Source: Cercozoa sp. M6MM (lineage: Eukaryota > Endomyxa: Ascetosporea). From it: 64,000 nucleotides of DNA. The stretch is from assembly GCA_040357565.1 (NCBI GenBank), contig JBDODJ010000042.1. One strand, 5' to 3'. Below the pieces are notes generated by a model. That model was not told where the DNA came from. It did not search any database and saw nothing but the letters and a program-made list of their open reading frames with translations. The translations under genes and the position numbers were made by a program. Shown one piece after another: positions 29,606 through 42,200 of this stretch. Position 1 is the stretch's first letter; every line of letters starts with the position of its first letter.

Positions 29606-32600
29606 ATGTTTACAGAGGTGAAAGCCGGCGGTGCCTACTACCTGATCTCGCGCAGCGTTGGACCGCGTATTGGTACAGTTAAGTTTTAGCACGTGAAGTG
29701 AATAGTTAAAGGAGTATCATTGCAGGCGGTGCCATTGGTTTCCTCTTTGCGATCGGAAACTCCATCGCTGTGTCGATGTACGTGATTGGCTTCATGGAGA
29801 CACTTACCGAACAGATGGGTACTCTTTGTTTTCGATGTTACTTCGAGTCAACTTGTGCTTACAATTCAACTTGCGATTGTGTTCTCTCACAGGCGATCCA
29901 GTGATCACCAACAGCACCATCAATGAGATCCGTGTGCTGGGCATCTTGCTTGTGACGTTACTGCTCATCATGGCTCTCATCGGTGTCGGCTGGTACCTTG
30001 TCTCTTGTCTCGAGTTCACTTTTCGAAACTGACTTGTGTAGGGTCATTAAACTGCAACTCGTTTTGCTATTGCTACTGCTCGCATCAATCATGGCCTTCA
30101 TGATCGGCAGCTTTATCGGCCCGGACAAGGACAAGGGTTTCCTTGGCTGGGGTGATCTACAGCTCTCAAAGAATGCGGGTCCTTCCTGGTAAGTCTGAAA
30201 GTTTATTTCACCAAGTTTGGACTGAAAAACGCGTGGAGAAACGCTAAAGCCGGACAGTTATTATTGGAAAAGTAAGCTTGTTGTGGTCTCCAGGGATGCA
30301 GGCGACAAGAATGCGTCGAAGGAAACCTTCTTCTCGGTGTTTGCCGTGTTCTTCCCGGCAGTAACGGGTATCATGGCGGGTGCCAACATTAGCGGTGACC
30401 TGCGTGACCCGGGCCAGGCGATTCCCAAGGGCACGCTGTCGGCCATCTCGTTCTCGGCCGTGGTGTACGCTACCATGGCCTTTTTCATCGGCGCCGTGTG
30501 TCGTCGCATTGACTTGATCGACAACTACACCATCATGGCCAATGTGGCTGGCGGTACATCCTTGCTTTTTCTCTCCCCGACATGCTATCAACTTGCCTAT
30601 CGCACTGACACATGCTCACAGATGGCTCCTTCTTGATCTACGCGGTACAACTTTTTTATCTGGGCTACAAAGCCCGCTTCCTCAAGATTATGTCCTCCTA
30701 TGCACCAGGGCATCTATGCCGCCACGTTCTCGTCGGCGCTCGGTGCGCTCGTTGGCGCCCCTCGAGTGCTTAACACGTGCCTTTTGCATTTTTAATATTT
30801 TTCTCAAGTTTTATGTAATCTGTTTGGTTACACCTGAAACTTGTTTTAATGTGTGTGTTGCAGTGTGGCGAAGGACAACATTGTGCCGTGGCTACGTTTC
30901 TTCGCGAAAACTCGTCGCAATGGCGATCCGTAGCTTTTCTCGTTTCGAAACTGCGAACTGAAAGCTACTTTTTGTTTTATGGACCGTATATGTGTGTAGT
31001 GTGCGAGGCTACTTCCTGGCCTACTTTATTGCAGTTGCCTGCGTCGCGATTGGCGACCTGTACTGTTCTTTGTTGTTTTTTGTATTTGTGGTATCTTTTG
31101 TTTGTTGTGTAGAAACGCGGTTGCGCCGTTGATTTCAATGTTCTTCATGGGTACGTTTCTCAGTGCGAAAAAGATGGTAAACTGACCTTGTTACAGGCAC
31201 ATACGCCTTGGTGAACTTTTCGTGCTGGCAACTGAGTGTGTCCAAGTCGCCCGGCTGGTCAGTTTTTTTCAAATCACACACTTTCAAACTGCAATTGCTT
31301 GACTGGTTGACAACCGTTTTGTTAGGAGACCGAACTTCCGGTGGTTTAATCGATGGACAGCGTTGATCGGAATGCTCTTCTGCATTGTTATTATGTTCCT
31401 GCTGGACTGGGTCAGTTTTTCGCTTTTTCTGTTGAGTTTCTTTCAAGTCTGATCAGTTTTTTTTTTTTTTTTTTTTTTTTTGATTTAGTCATTTTTAATT
31501 TGCTTTGTTTGGTGCAGATCTACGCTATTATCGCCACCGCGATTGCCGTCGCTCTCTACGTACTTCCTCTTGCGTCCGCGGCTCGATCGCTTTCATCGGC
31601 TTACATCTATGTGTCAGTTCTACATCGACTACGTGGACCCGCCAGTGAACTGGGGCAACTCGATCGAGTCGTACCGCGAACTGGAGGTACAGGCGAAAAC
31701 TTGAAGCTGATCAACTGGCGGTATGAGACAATCTGGACAGGTGACGCGCCACTTGATCGGAATGGAGAAGTTCAAGGCACACACGAAAAAGTTCCGACCG
31801 AACTTTTTGGTATTTTGTACGTTTCTTTCGGGTGATATTTGTTGACTCGTATGGTTCAGGTCATGTCGGGTGCGCCTTCCGACCGTCCGTCACTGCTGGG
31901 CTTTGTACTTTATCCGGTTTCGTTTTTACCTGATATGTAATTTTGATTTTTATTTCCAAAGGTGAGCGGAGCCTTGTACAAGGCGCACGGTTTGATCATG
32001 TTCGGACACGTTTACGGACGCGATCAGCCAGGTATATTGTGATAAGACAGACGTGTTTGTTCGTGTTACTATGTGATTGTGCAGGCGAATTCGACTACCG
32101 AAAGCTCGTGCAGAGCACCGAGTTCCGCAGCAAGTGGGCTCAACGTCGGTAACTCTGCTGGAAGAAAGTACAGGTGAAACTGATGCTTTAATGTTTTGTT
32201 TGAGTTGTTCAGCTACCTGCGTCGCTGCACGGGCCGTGGCGAGGATGTGCTCGGCTTCTTGGACACCACGGTGGCCCCGACACTGCGTCAGGGTGCACAA
32301 GCGCTCTTCTCACTCTCGGGTCTGGGTTGCTTGCGTCCCAACACCTTTGTTCTGGTGAGGCAGCGAATTCTCTGAACAAGTATGTTCGTGTGTTGTCCTT
32401 TGATCAATCTCCTGTCTGCACTGCAGGGCTGGAAGAAGAACTGGCGCTCAGCGTCGCCCGAGGCTATCGATGTCAGTTTTGTCACAACAACTCGATTTTT
32501 TGTATATTCCACACAGAGACGAAACTATCGCTGTAGGACTACGTAAACACGTTGCGCGATGCGTTTGCTCGTGGTTTTGGCTGCATGCTTACTCGTGGTT

Positions 32601-32885
32601 TGGAGCAAATCGATGTACTTATCTCTTTTTTTGTATTTTCGCGCGTTTTTTCTTGTTTTCTTGTGTTTGGTCTCTTCGATTTGTCTTCTTGGTTTGTAGT
32701 GGCAATCTCCGCCAATTGAGAACTCTGAGGCGCGTCTGGATTGCTGGTACAGCTGAATTTGATTTTTTCAGTTTTTCAGTTCATTGTTTTCGATCCAGTT
32801 TTTTAATTGTCTATTTGAAGCGTGTTTGTAGGTGGCTGTTCGATGACGGTGGTCTGTCGCTGTTGGTACGTTTCCAGTTTGCTCT

Positions 32886-32933
<48 letters not shown>

Positions 32934-32943
32934 NNNNNNNNNN

Positions 32944-32994
<51 letters not shown>

Positions 32995-33875
32995 GATTGT
33001 TGCAAACAGATTCCGTGGCTGGTGTCGCGCGCGCAATATTTCCGAGGCATTATTGGACGCCGTCAGATGCGAGTGCGACTGTTTGTGATTGCTCAGAGCA
33101 GTGCAGACGTGCGTCCGGATTTGGTACGGTCCTTTCGAATGGTCAGAGGTCGGGTAAATGGTGTGTTGTGTGGGGTACAGTTGACGATCGGTCCGTTGCT
33201 GAAGCGCTTCCGACTTGGCTTTGACGAGCCCGAGATTGTCTTCCTCGATGATCACGAAGGCGAGAGCAGTAAGAAGCGACAGGGCGATGTGGAAATGCAC
33301 ACGCTGGACACGTACCATTCGCTGCGTGCCGATGTGACGCCGCTCAGCGAGGTATTCGACTTGCTTCTTTGTTTGTTTTTAGTATCAATTGGGTAGTTAC
33401 CGCGCGGTGATGTGGCGCGCAATTTGCTTCGCGTGTCGGAACTCATGCGTCTGCACTCGCATGTACCCTTTTTATACGATATAAATTGTAGTTGATGTCT
33501 GGGTGTGCGGCAGGATGCAACGATGTGCTTCGTGTCGATGCCGTTCCCGCGCATCGACGAGAGCGCCGTGGACTTCTTGGCGATCGCGCACACGCTGCTG
33601 CATGGCAGCGGGCACGCTGGACCACTGCGCTACAAGACCGAGGACGAGATCGTCAACCAAGGACTCTCGATTCGCATAAACGATGGCGAGCACGATGACC
33701 ATAGCGATGGCATCGGCAGCAACAACGACGAGCTCAACGAGCACGACGAGCTGCCCTGCATGCCGCCCACCATGTAGCCTCCTCTCTAGCATACATATGT
33801 CGGTATGTGTTACCTGGTGTCTGCAGTCTCATGCGTGGCAACGGCAAGAACGTGCTCACTTTCTACAGCGAATAG
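28770..33875 (+). CDS. SLC12-family cation-chloride cotransporter (NKCC/NCC-like)
   Basis: More than twenty exons with in-phase junctions. After a hydrophilic N-terminus the protein shows [11 protein letters not shown] and the TM1 signature [21 protein letters not shown], then [20 protein letters not shown] and [19 protein letters not shown]. Further on are [21 protein letters not shown] with [10 protein letters not shown], then [21 protein letters not shown] and [13 protein letters not shown]. The last transmembrane exons read [20 protein letters not shown] and [14 protein letters not shown]. The cytosolic C-terminus has [32 protein letters not shown] and ends [19 protein letters not shown], the NKCC/NCC-type ending. 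These proteins carry chloride with sodium and/or potassium across the plasma membrane for volume and ion control. The C-terminal catalytic-like domain excludes the APC/KCC-only type; Na-coupled versus K-coupled use cannot be told from sequence alone. Confidence 0.9.
29538..29602. repeat. AT dinucleotide repeat
   Basis: A (TA)n tract in an intron of the SLC12 gene, just upstream of the TTTACAG acceptor. Confidence 0.95.
32888..32991. repeat. GT microsatellite with a 10-N gap
   Basis: A (GT)n tract in a 3' intron of the SLC12 gene, interrupted by ten N at 32934-32943. Confidence 0.95.
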
Positions 33876-33979
33876 TCTCAGGAGGTGCGCGCCCGTCTGC
33901 GCAAGGAACTGAATTCTGTCGTGTCGTCACAGGCGTAGTCCGTCTTGATTGACGTGATTGACTGCGCTGGTGTACGGTA

Positions 33980-34062
33980 TGGTAGTTGAGTCAGTTGAGT
34001 CTTCTAGGAAACCAACTCAGCGCAGTAGTTCCCCGCCCCTGCACCAGTCCGGGGTCGGGTGT
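33980..34062 (-). mobile_element. Short dispersed element, copy C (5'-truncated)
   Basis: 83 bp on the minus strand, flanked by the 11-bp direct repeat GGTGTACGGTA at 33969-33979 and 34063-34073. Read on the minus strand it shares CGGACTGGTGCAGGGG and GGTTTCCTAGAAGACTCAACT with copies A and B and ends at the same 3' position. A further short GTTAGTTAGTTCAGTCTAG patch at about 34123-34141 may be a second fragment. Confidence 0.75.
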
Positions 34063-34073
34063 GGTGTACGGTA

Positions 34074-34320
34074 AATGTCACTTACGACGCGAATTACGTG
34101 CTGCCGTACACCCGATCTACGCTAGTTAGTTAGTTCAGTCTAGTCAATGATTACGTACGCACAGTCGAGTAAAAAGTATCTGACCATGAACGGAACTTGA
34201 AAACTAGTCCGATTGAGTTGAATGCAAAAGCTCCAGGCCTTTGAGCGTCTGCAGTACCAGAGAAGCATCCGCGTCAATGAAACATCATAGGAGAATCAAT
34301 AAAAAGAAGTGAACTGCAAA
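34074..34320. other. Intergenic, no gene seen
   Basis: Sequence between the SLC12 gene and the next minus-strand gene, with no protein-like frame. It may hold the 3' UTRs of both. Confidence 0.4.
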
Positions 34321-36463
34321 CTAAGTTACCAAATCGAAAATAGGAGCTGTTTCTTTCTCAAGCAACGACAGCAGCGCTGCACGACGAAAGTGCGAAACGG
34401 CACGTGGGGCAACTTCCTGAGGGAAATTATTCCTTGGTGACCACCAAACAAAAAAATGAAAAAATACGGGTCGCGCTTTGGCCGCACGCAGCAGCGCAAG
34501 CGAAAGAACGAAGGAAACTGCGCTTTGCTGGCGCAGTTGGAGGTGCGACGCGATCTGTGCAAAAAAGCTCGGCCGCTTTGAGCCACCCATTAAGTTGAGC
34601 TGTGATTACCAAGTGCTGCGCAACGTCAATTCGCGTGAGTGCGTTGTCAAAGTCGCCTTCTGCAAAGAAGGAAAGTGTATTGTATGAATTGCAAACTTGA
34701 AAGAGTGTGTACCAACAGCGCTTTGCTCGTCAACAACGTGCGCAAGCGTGTAGTTTTCCAAACGAATGCGAAACGCACCGAATGACCTTGCCATCAAAGT
34801 CTGCAAAAAACCAGTTATTTGAATGAAAAGCGACTCCGGTGTGTCCACTAACTTTTACCTCAGCGCACAAAAGAAACAGTCATCGGACTTATCCGCGCGG
34901 AAAACGGTGCTCAAATATCTGGCTTTTTGCACCAGAGGAACCTGCAACCGTCCAATTTAAACTGTAAGTAACTAAAGTAAGTAAGAAATTCAGTTCATGA
35001 TCAGTTTACCAAAGAGTCTTGGTCGCTTGCATCTGTGACATCGGTGACGAAAGTTTCGAAATCCGCGTCACTGCACTTATTTTCATCTTCGGTGTCCTCG
35101 TAGACGAAATGAAGTGTTTTGAGCGCATTTTCGCTAACGCATTCGTTCATTTCGCCCTCAACTTCGTGCTCATGCAAAGCTTCCGAACCACTGTGCGGGG
35201 CAGCTTCCTGGCACAGTTCGATCAGAACTGTTGATTTGTGCGGTGGCATGAACGCCGCCAAGAGCAGTTCGTTTTCTGCAAGTAAAGGTTTCACCCTGCA
35301 ATTTTCAGTTTAGCTTATAGACAAACACACCAATGTTACAGACACGCTCCTGCCATTTCTCTCCTGCTTGTTGACAAGGTATCAGGTCAAAGCTCCAAGA
35401 AATGACAAAGAGATTTAGGGTAGATTTATTTAAATGACACTCGGCAGCGACAGAGAGAGCAACGAAACGATCGGCGACAGGAGAATCGAATTCGGCGCTT
35501 TTCTCGACAATCTCGTGCCAACTGAATTTCAGTATTTTTGACTCTTTCTCCTCCGTTTGCATTTGCAAGCTTTCATCCACGCCTTCTTGTTCCTCCTCTT
35601 GGTCTTCAGAAGCACTAGCTTTGGCGTGTGGCATGTTCAGTTCCTTGTTTTCGAAATCTTGCGCTTGAAAAGGTCGCATTGGCGACACTTCAGTGTGCTG
35701 ACTTGCAGTTGGGGGAGCCTAAGTCACAGAAAGTAATATGCGTATATTCATTGCTCTGTGTGAAGGCTCATGTCACTGATGGTTCCGAGAATGATGTGTA
35801 AGCAGAATAGATAGAAACGACATCGTCTTCGTGACTGCTGCGAAAACTGTCGTGGCTGACAGCACCGGTCGGAATGCTCTGTGAGCTCGCATTGACGAAG
35901 CTTTGCAGTTGGAAGATGTGCCGCATGAACTTGGCAATCTTTAGGCGCAGTTTAATTCCTGTATGGCCAACACAGAAGAGTTTAAAATGAAGTACTCTGG
36001 CCGTGTCATTCGGGTCTGTCAAAGGGAACTGGTCGGGTGTGTAAGCTGAAAAACTCGCAGTCAGGTACAGGTAGTGAGTCGCACTGGGACAAAAATCGTT
36101 GTACTTGCGAGCCAAGTTTGCCTTGCCGCGGCGTTCCCGTGTCGAAGCGCACCTTCCACGATACTGCGCAAATAGCGAAACTTAATATTTCCCCAATACA
36201 GAGAGACCAAAATTACGTTGCGTTGATGTTCTGCAGTGCGACCTGCGCCTCTTGCTTCGTACTGTTTGATTTGGTTGCAACTATGTTGTAGCACTCGTGG
36301 CCTATCTGAAGTTCAAAGCCGATGTCAAAAGGATGGAGCAGTGGGATGCGACGAGTTAAAGTAAAGCGTACCTGTCGGTGCAGTTGAGCGCATCGCTGGC
36401 AGCAGAAGAGCAGAAGCGATCGATTTATCCATGTCGGTGTGCCGCACCTGTAGTTTCATCTTG
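34321..36463 (-). CDS. Multi-exon gene, unidentified
   Basis: First exon (near 36463 downwards) reads MFKMKLQVRHTDMDKSIAS and LLLPAMRSTAP, then an exon GHECYNIVATKSNSTKQEAQ, then LHFKLFCVGHTGIKLRLKI with AKFMRHIFQLQSFVNAS. Later exons have an acidic stretch ending ILKFSWHEIVEKSAEF, then ADRFVALSVAAECHLNKS and LNLFVISWSFDLIPCQQAGEK. Next come KPLLAENELLLAAFMPPHKS, RLENYTLAHVVDEQSAVEGD with NALTRIDVAQHL, and a last helical exon ending KETAPIFDLVT with TAG at 34321. The N-terminal alternation of strands and loops could be a C2-like fold, and the C-terminus is helical. Junctions between 35700 and 36290 are not resolved. No family recognised. Confidence 0.45.
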
Positions 36464-36487
36464 AACATTGAAGTTAATTTTTCTCCA

Positions 36488-38135
36488 ATGCAACCACGTA
36501 CCGTCCACAGTCAAAGCAGTATGCGTTTGCGGGTTTCATAGCTACGCGAAGCAGACGTCGTTGCCACTAGGAAAAGGCACAACATATCTTTTTGAATCGA
36601 ATTCTGAGAGTTGCTGTACTTTGTGTAACTTTTTGGGATCAAGCTGGACCTTTGGCAACCGCCAAAGAGGCGCCACTTGCTCGCGCGTCGGTGGCACAAA
36701 CGTAGACATCCCGCTGACGCAAGTTTGAGCTCCGCTATTGTCATTCCCGGTCACAGTCGAGCACTTTTTGGGGGTTTTTATAGCCGGCCAGAGTACGAAA
36801 GTCCGAAAGCACTCGACCGATGTGTTTTTGACAAGCAATGCCGCAACAAAACCGAAACGGCGTGTCGTGATTTTTGGTGCTGCATGAGTTTTAGCGAGGT
36901 GTCTGCTCTTTTTGTGCCTCACATCTGTTTGTTGGCAGTCAGTGGCGAACACCGGAAGGATCAGTGGCAAAATGCACGTGCTTGTTTCCAGTGTCTGTGC
37001 TCTCGGTGCGGTGGCAACGTCAACTGAGGTACGACTGTTCATCCTCTAAATGTTCAACAGACTCAAATTCCCAGTTGTTCCAACTCAGGACGCGTCTAAT
37101 CTGCCACTGTGGCAGAAATGGACACTGAAGTGGCGCGTGCCGATGACAACTCCTCCCGTACCTCCAATCTCGCTCTCGAGTACTACGATGCCGCGACATA
37201 CGGCAGCTACTTTCACAAAGCGACCAAGTTGGCTTCCAGATTTCGAACCAACTTTACCTTGCACCCGTACCGTAGACCGGGTACCCTCAGATTTACTGAC
37301 CACTGACTGTAGGCATGGTAGTACTTTTATCGTAACTTGTGTTTTGAGCCAGGACACTGACACGGAGGCTTCAAGTTGCACTTGCGTGCTGCCAGAAACA
37401 TCACAAAAGCTGACAGAGTGGACGGAGGAGCAAATGATGTTTTTTATGTCGCAGTGTCCCTGCCGTGTATTTGAGCGACTCTTGGTGCTTTTGACTTTAG
37501 TTTTTCAGTTTCGATATTTTAATGCGATGAGTTCCGACACAGGTCAAATTTATTTTTCGTTTCGCTATTAGAGACTCAACGACGTGGATTCGGTCGAATT
37601 TGAGTCGGATGAGTCAAACGCAGTGCCCGACGACTCTGCAGAGGTGGCAGACAAGGCAACTGATACTGCAGACTTAAACCAATTGGATGCCGAGCGTATT
37701 GAGAGTTTTGGTGTCGTGCCTTTGCATTTGGTCCACAAGATCGGCGCTACTCTCGAACCGGACAAGAGTGACGGTACACACGGTAGTCGCGCCAGCAGCA
37801 AGGATGATCTCGACTCGCAGTGTCATCTCCTCGACTCTCCTCGGGCTCATTCCCTCAGCGAAGACTCCGACGATCAGCTTCCGGGGTCACCAACCGCCAG
37901 TGCAGAAAAGCAAAACCGCCAGGTCAACTGTTCACCATCTCAAGCTGAAGTCGAAGCCCAAGCTGTAATTTCGGCCACAGAGACAGCCAATGAGTCAGAC
38001 GAAATTGTCGAACGCGACGAAAACGATAAAAACACTACCACTGACAGCGCCAACCGTCGAAACGGAGTTACACAGATTGATCCGTCGCCTTGTCTGTCAG
38101 TTGCCGCGACGGTGTTTGCTTTCCTCTTATGCTAA
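36488..38135 (+). CDS. Gene with Cys-rich segments and acidic C-terminus, unidentified
   Basis: Protein-like stretches are GKGTTYLFESNSESCCTLC (about 36565-36720), a Cys-rich segment ACFQCLCSRCGGNVN ending near 37025, and ASSCTCVLPETSQKLTEW with MMFFMSQCPCRVFERL (about 37365-37490). A long acidic Ser/Asp/Glu-rich final exon starts at about 37575. It ends PCLSVAATVFAFLLC with TAA at about 38135, a short hydrophobic tail that could be a membrane anchor or prenylation-like end. Frames between 36730 and 37350 are ambiguous. The gene is divergent from the minus-strand gene ending at 36463 and tail-to-tail with the small coiled-coil gene at 38184. No family recognised, and the start is uncertain. 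Confidence 0.4.
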
Positions 38136-38183
38136 ACATCGACTTCAGTTGGAACTGAACTGACGGAACTGGTGTGCAGCGAT

Positions 38184-38689
38184 TTAGTGGTATCGTGATT
38201 TGGTTCGTTTCTGGACCTTGTGCGTCTCCCTGTAGACTTTAGTGATAATCTGTTCAATATTCGAGTCTTCGAGCTCTAAACCGACAACTTCCTTTTCTTT
38301 GAACACACCCTGTTGCAGCGCCAATAGAATCATGAGATTCTGGACACGGGGCACTATCGCTGTGATGGAGGAGAGATTACCGGAATCCTGAGCGTGCTCA
38401 CCATGTGATGCATGCGGCCGGCAGCTTTGCAAAGTGTTTCAATTTTCTGTTTACGCTCCAGGTCGAGTTGCTCTTGCGAGTATGCTTTCAATTGCTCTCT
38501 TAGTCTGTGCGTGCTTTCTCCAATTTCATTGAGATAACTCCGTCTCGACGAGAGGTTCCTGTCCGTTGTTATCGATATCTCTTCAAAAAGGGTCGAATAA
38601 AGCAACAGTACGTTGAACGTCTTGACGTCAGTCCTCTCCAGTGCTTTTGTAGAAGTACAGCGGATCCTGCGATTGGCAGTTGCAGACAT
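38184..38689 (-). CDS. Small coiled-coil protein, possibly CENP-H-like
   Basis: Two exons: ATG 38689 to about 38384, then a 41-bp intron (GTAATCTCTC...GTGTCCAG), then to TAA 38184. The protein is about 155 residues: a helical coiled coil (ESTHRLREQLKAYSQEQLDL and ETLCKAAGRMHHMVSTLR) followed by NLMILLALQQGVFKEKEVVG and NIEQIITKVYRETH. The order of a coiled coil, then a short hydrophobic helix with an L-x-G-like turn, then a terminal helix recalls the CENP-H C-terminal region of the kinetochore CCAN, but the match is faint. Gene structure is well supported; the family is a guess. Confidence 0.35.
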
Positions 38690-38716
38690 GATGTTCAGTT
38701 TTGTAACAATTAAAAA

Positions 38717-39070
38717 TCAGCGAGTACGTTGAAATCGATTCTCGGCTTCTTCCAGTTCTTTCAGTCGCCGCTGTACAAGAGCTCTCCTTCTCCCTCGAAA
38801 GCCACGGAAGTGTGCCTGTATTTTCGTTGCTTCGGCGTTCATGTAGTGCAGCTGTTTGCGCGCCAAATATCCACGAGCTCTTCGCTGAAGCACAATTGCC
38901 GCAGCATTTTCTTCCTCGACGTGCTCTTTCGCTTCTTGCAGCGCAATCGCGATGTCATCCTCCAGCGAGTCCGTTTTCAGTCGTTCCTTCACGAGGTCAA
39001 AAACGCACTGCGCAGCATGTTGGTTGGATTTTGCGCTAGCACGCTTAGAGCTTTTCGTGGCTGCCGGCAT
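38717..39070 (-). CDS. IQ-motif protein
   Basis: One exon from ATG 39070 to TGA 38717, about 117 residues. After a basic N-terminus and an EEDIAIALQEAKEHVE-type helix come two IQ motifs: AAIVLQRRARGYLARKQ and ATKIQAHFRGFRGRRRAL. IQ motifs bind calmodulin or related EF-hand light chains, usually without calcium. An acidic helix (KELEEAENRFQ) ends it. The protein is too short to be a myosin neck and there is no motor nearby on this strand. It may be a small ciliary or cytoskeletal calmodulin-binding protein. An in-frame ATG lies six codons upstream at 39085, preceded by an acceptor-like TTCACAG. Confidence 0.75.
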   Translation of the reverse strand: MPAATKSSKRASAKSNQHAAQCVFDLVKERLKTDSLEDDIAIALQEAKEHVEEENAAAIVLQRRARGYLARKQLHYMNAEATKIQAHFRGFRGRRRALVQRRLKELEEAENRFQRTR

Positions 39071-39284
39071 ATCTGTGAAGAACAAAGAGGAACAGATCTA
39101 TCGTTCTGTTTTCTCGCTAAAGCGTCTCAAAGTGCTTACGATGTTCCTGAAATTATCGTTTCTCGCACATCAAACCGCAAGAAACGATCGTTTCAGTTCA
39201 GTCCAAGATGCTTCATGTAGACACTTGGAGAACGGTCTTACGGCCGCTCAACTATTATTACCAGCAGGCGGACCAACTGAGACG

Positions 39285-42200
39285 ATGGAAGGAGACTCGG
39301 GTCGAACATGGCCTTCCTCTATGCTGTCGCCGGTAGCTCAAATTTTCACATTGTGATAAAGTGTGTTACAACAAAGTCGCTCGTTGCTTGGAGCAGGGCA
39401 TGCCTGAGGAGGACTTTAGCGACTCCGAGGGAGAGGTGCTGACCCCAATGCATTCAGCGTACATCAAGCCGAGTTATTCCGAGTCTCTCTCGGCAGAGTC
39501 CTTGTAAGACTACTGCAGTTCCTTGGCTAATAGTATTTATGACAGAACTGAATGCCAGAACTGCCTCCGTCTCGGTGATGCCAAACATCAAAGTGGACTC
39601 TCGGCCAGTCAGTCCAGAGCCGGCCTTGCCCAAGGCGGGAGAGTACGAGCACACCTCGTTCGCACAGCGTCTGCTATCAACGATGCAAGGAGGAGGCATT
39701 CACAGCCAAAGCGCTAACAACTCTCGCAGTTCGAGCCGCAAGCACTCGAAAAAGAAGAAGAAAAAGTCGAAACGTCGCCAACTGAAGGATTTGGACAGTT
39801 TTCGCACAGATTTCGCTGCTGTGATGCCAGACGCGTCCATCGACAGACTCTTGCACGAGAACTCGGAGCAGTATGCCAGCGCAGCTGCTTTAATGGCGAC
39901 ACGTCGCCAGCGTAGCGCGCAGACGCTAAAGGAGCTGGTTGCGGTGCTCAGTTTGTTTGTTTTTGATATCATCTGACTGGAACGTAAATTTATTTGACAG
40001 ATCCTCCGTATCGCGAACAGCAACGATGCAGCGCTGCGTGTTGAGCGACTGATAGATGCAGCAGAAGACTCAAAGTCGGATATCTCGGCTCAGATCGCAC
40101 TGTGGCGCTCGCTGGCCGAGATGTCGAGTGTACCGCCCGAGATTCGCGATTTCGTGAGCAACCCGGAGGCAGCAGATACGGTTGATGAGTTTGAGCGACA
40201 ACTGCAACAACATCGTCGCATTGATGTCGCTGATCTCGATATGAGTGGTTCTGACGGTGCGGTTGCGCTGACACTGGCGACTCAACTCGCGCACGGACAG
40301 GTGGCAGCAGTGTGGATGCAAGTGCTCACGCAACCGCTAGCGGAACTGCACGATGCTGTCCTCGACAGTGTGCGCTTGTCGCTGGCCTTGTCTCTAGCAC
40401 GCGGCGTCAGCGCGAGTGGCGAAGCTGATGCTTTGGGACGCGCAGCGCTTGCAGTGTCGCGCTTTGTGGCAGCATTGCAGGGGATCGACATCGACGATGA
40501 CACGCGAAGCGAGATGCGTCGCATTTCGACGCGAGTGAACAAACTCGTCAAGCAATGCGAAGAAGTAAAGTTCCACGATCAAAAACAAGCCATCGCAATG
40601 ATCGAGGATGTAGATTTGCCTCGAAGCAAGAAGTCAAGCAACAACAACACTGTGGCTGTGAGTCATGCTTTGCGAGTGCGTGCGCAGCTGGTGGAGCAAC
40701 TCATCGATGGTGTTGCTCGGATGCGCGACATTGACACGCGAAGCATCGACTTGAGCAACGCAGCGAAGCTCTTTTCGCTACGACGCGAATTCTTCGATGG
40801 CGAGAAGCACCAACGACTCGAGATGGTGCGACAAATGGAGAAACTCGCTGTCGAGCGACGCGACTGTGAATCGCAGCTCAACGAACTCTTCGAAGCACTC
40901 GCGAACGCGCCGAAACTGACGAAAACTGACGGCACGAGCAAAAGCACGTCACAACTCATCGCTCTGAACGACGAACTTCGCGAGTGCGTGTTCAAAGCTA
41001 CGGCGTCTTTCTGCTCCGATGCCAATCGCCGTTTCACCAAGATGATGCAGTCGCACGAACAAGGCCTCGGTGGTGTCTTTCTCGCGGACGAAGCTCGCGT
41101 AAAATTACCACAGCTCCAACTGAAAAGCTATCTTTCAACTCACGTCATGATTTCTCACAGCAAGGACAACTCGCACTCGTTTCGGTCCCTCAATTAGACA
41201 GCATCGCGACTGCCAACGAGCGCGTCGCGATTCGTCTGGGCGAAGAGCGAGCTGATTTGCGAAAGTGAGTTGCTGCATTTGGTGTTTCATAAAATTGATT
41301 TCGCCTTTGTTGCTTTCAGATACGCCGAACACGCGCAAAAAGCGAGCGCACGCGAGGAGCAACTCCAGAAGCGAATCGCCGAGATGCAACTCGAAGCCGC
41401 GCAAGGCGAACTCGAGCATCACGAAGCTTTGCACGAGCGCGAGAAGGAGCTTCGCGAGCGCGAGGAAGAACTGGAGCAAAAGAGCACGCAACTCGCCGAA
41501 ATCGAAACAGACTCGCGACAGCTCGTGCGCCAAATCGAACAGGAGCGAGACGAACTGGAACAAGAGCGAGACGAACTGAGACACGAACGTGAGCGACTTC
41601 GACTCGACGAAGCGCGACTGCGCGACGACATTGAAAAGCTCAAAGAGGACTTGAAGCACCTCGACAAGGACCGTGCCGCGATGAAAGCAGACCAAACAGA
41701 ATTGACCGAAGCGAAAGCCGAAATCACCGAAGCGAAAGCTGCGCTCGCACGCGATCAGTCAACTTTGGACCACGAAAAAGCCGAGCTCGAGCGCCAGAGA
41801 GCGAGCATGGCCGAGCACGAGGCGAAGCGACCAGTGCCGTCGGTCTCAGCAGTTGCTCCAATTCCGGCATCGCTTGAAAACGAGCGACGCCAGTTGCAAA
41901 AGGAGATCGCACAACTCCAAAGCGACAAAGCACAGCTCCAAAACGACAAGGCGCAGTTTCACCGAGAGAAAGCGCAGTTCGAAGACACCAAGTCGCGGTT
42001 CGATCAGCAGCAAGCTGCACTTCAACAACAGCAAGCTGCTTTGCAGCGAGATCGAGCGCAATTCGAGCGCGATCGAACTTCCCTGCGTCAGAATGAAGCT
42101 GCACTTGAACAAAAGCGGCGCGAACAAGAGCGAGCACTGCTACAACGCGAAGATGCGTTGTTGCGACAGCAGGAGGAAACTTTGAAACGCGAACGCTCGC

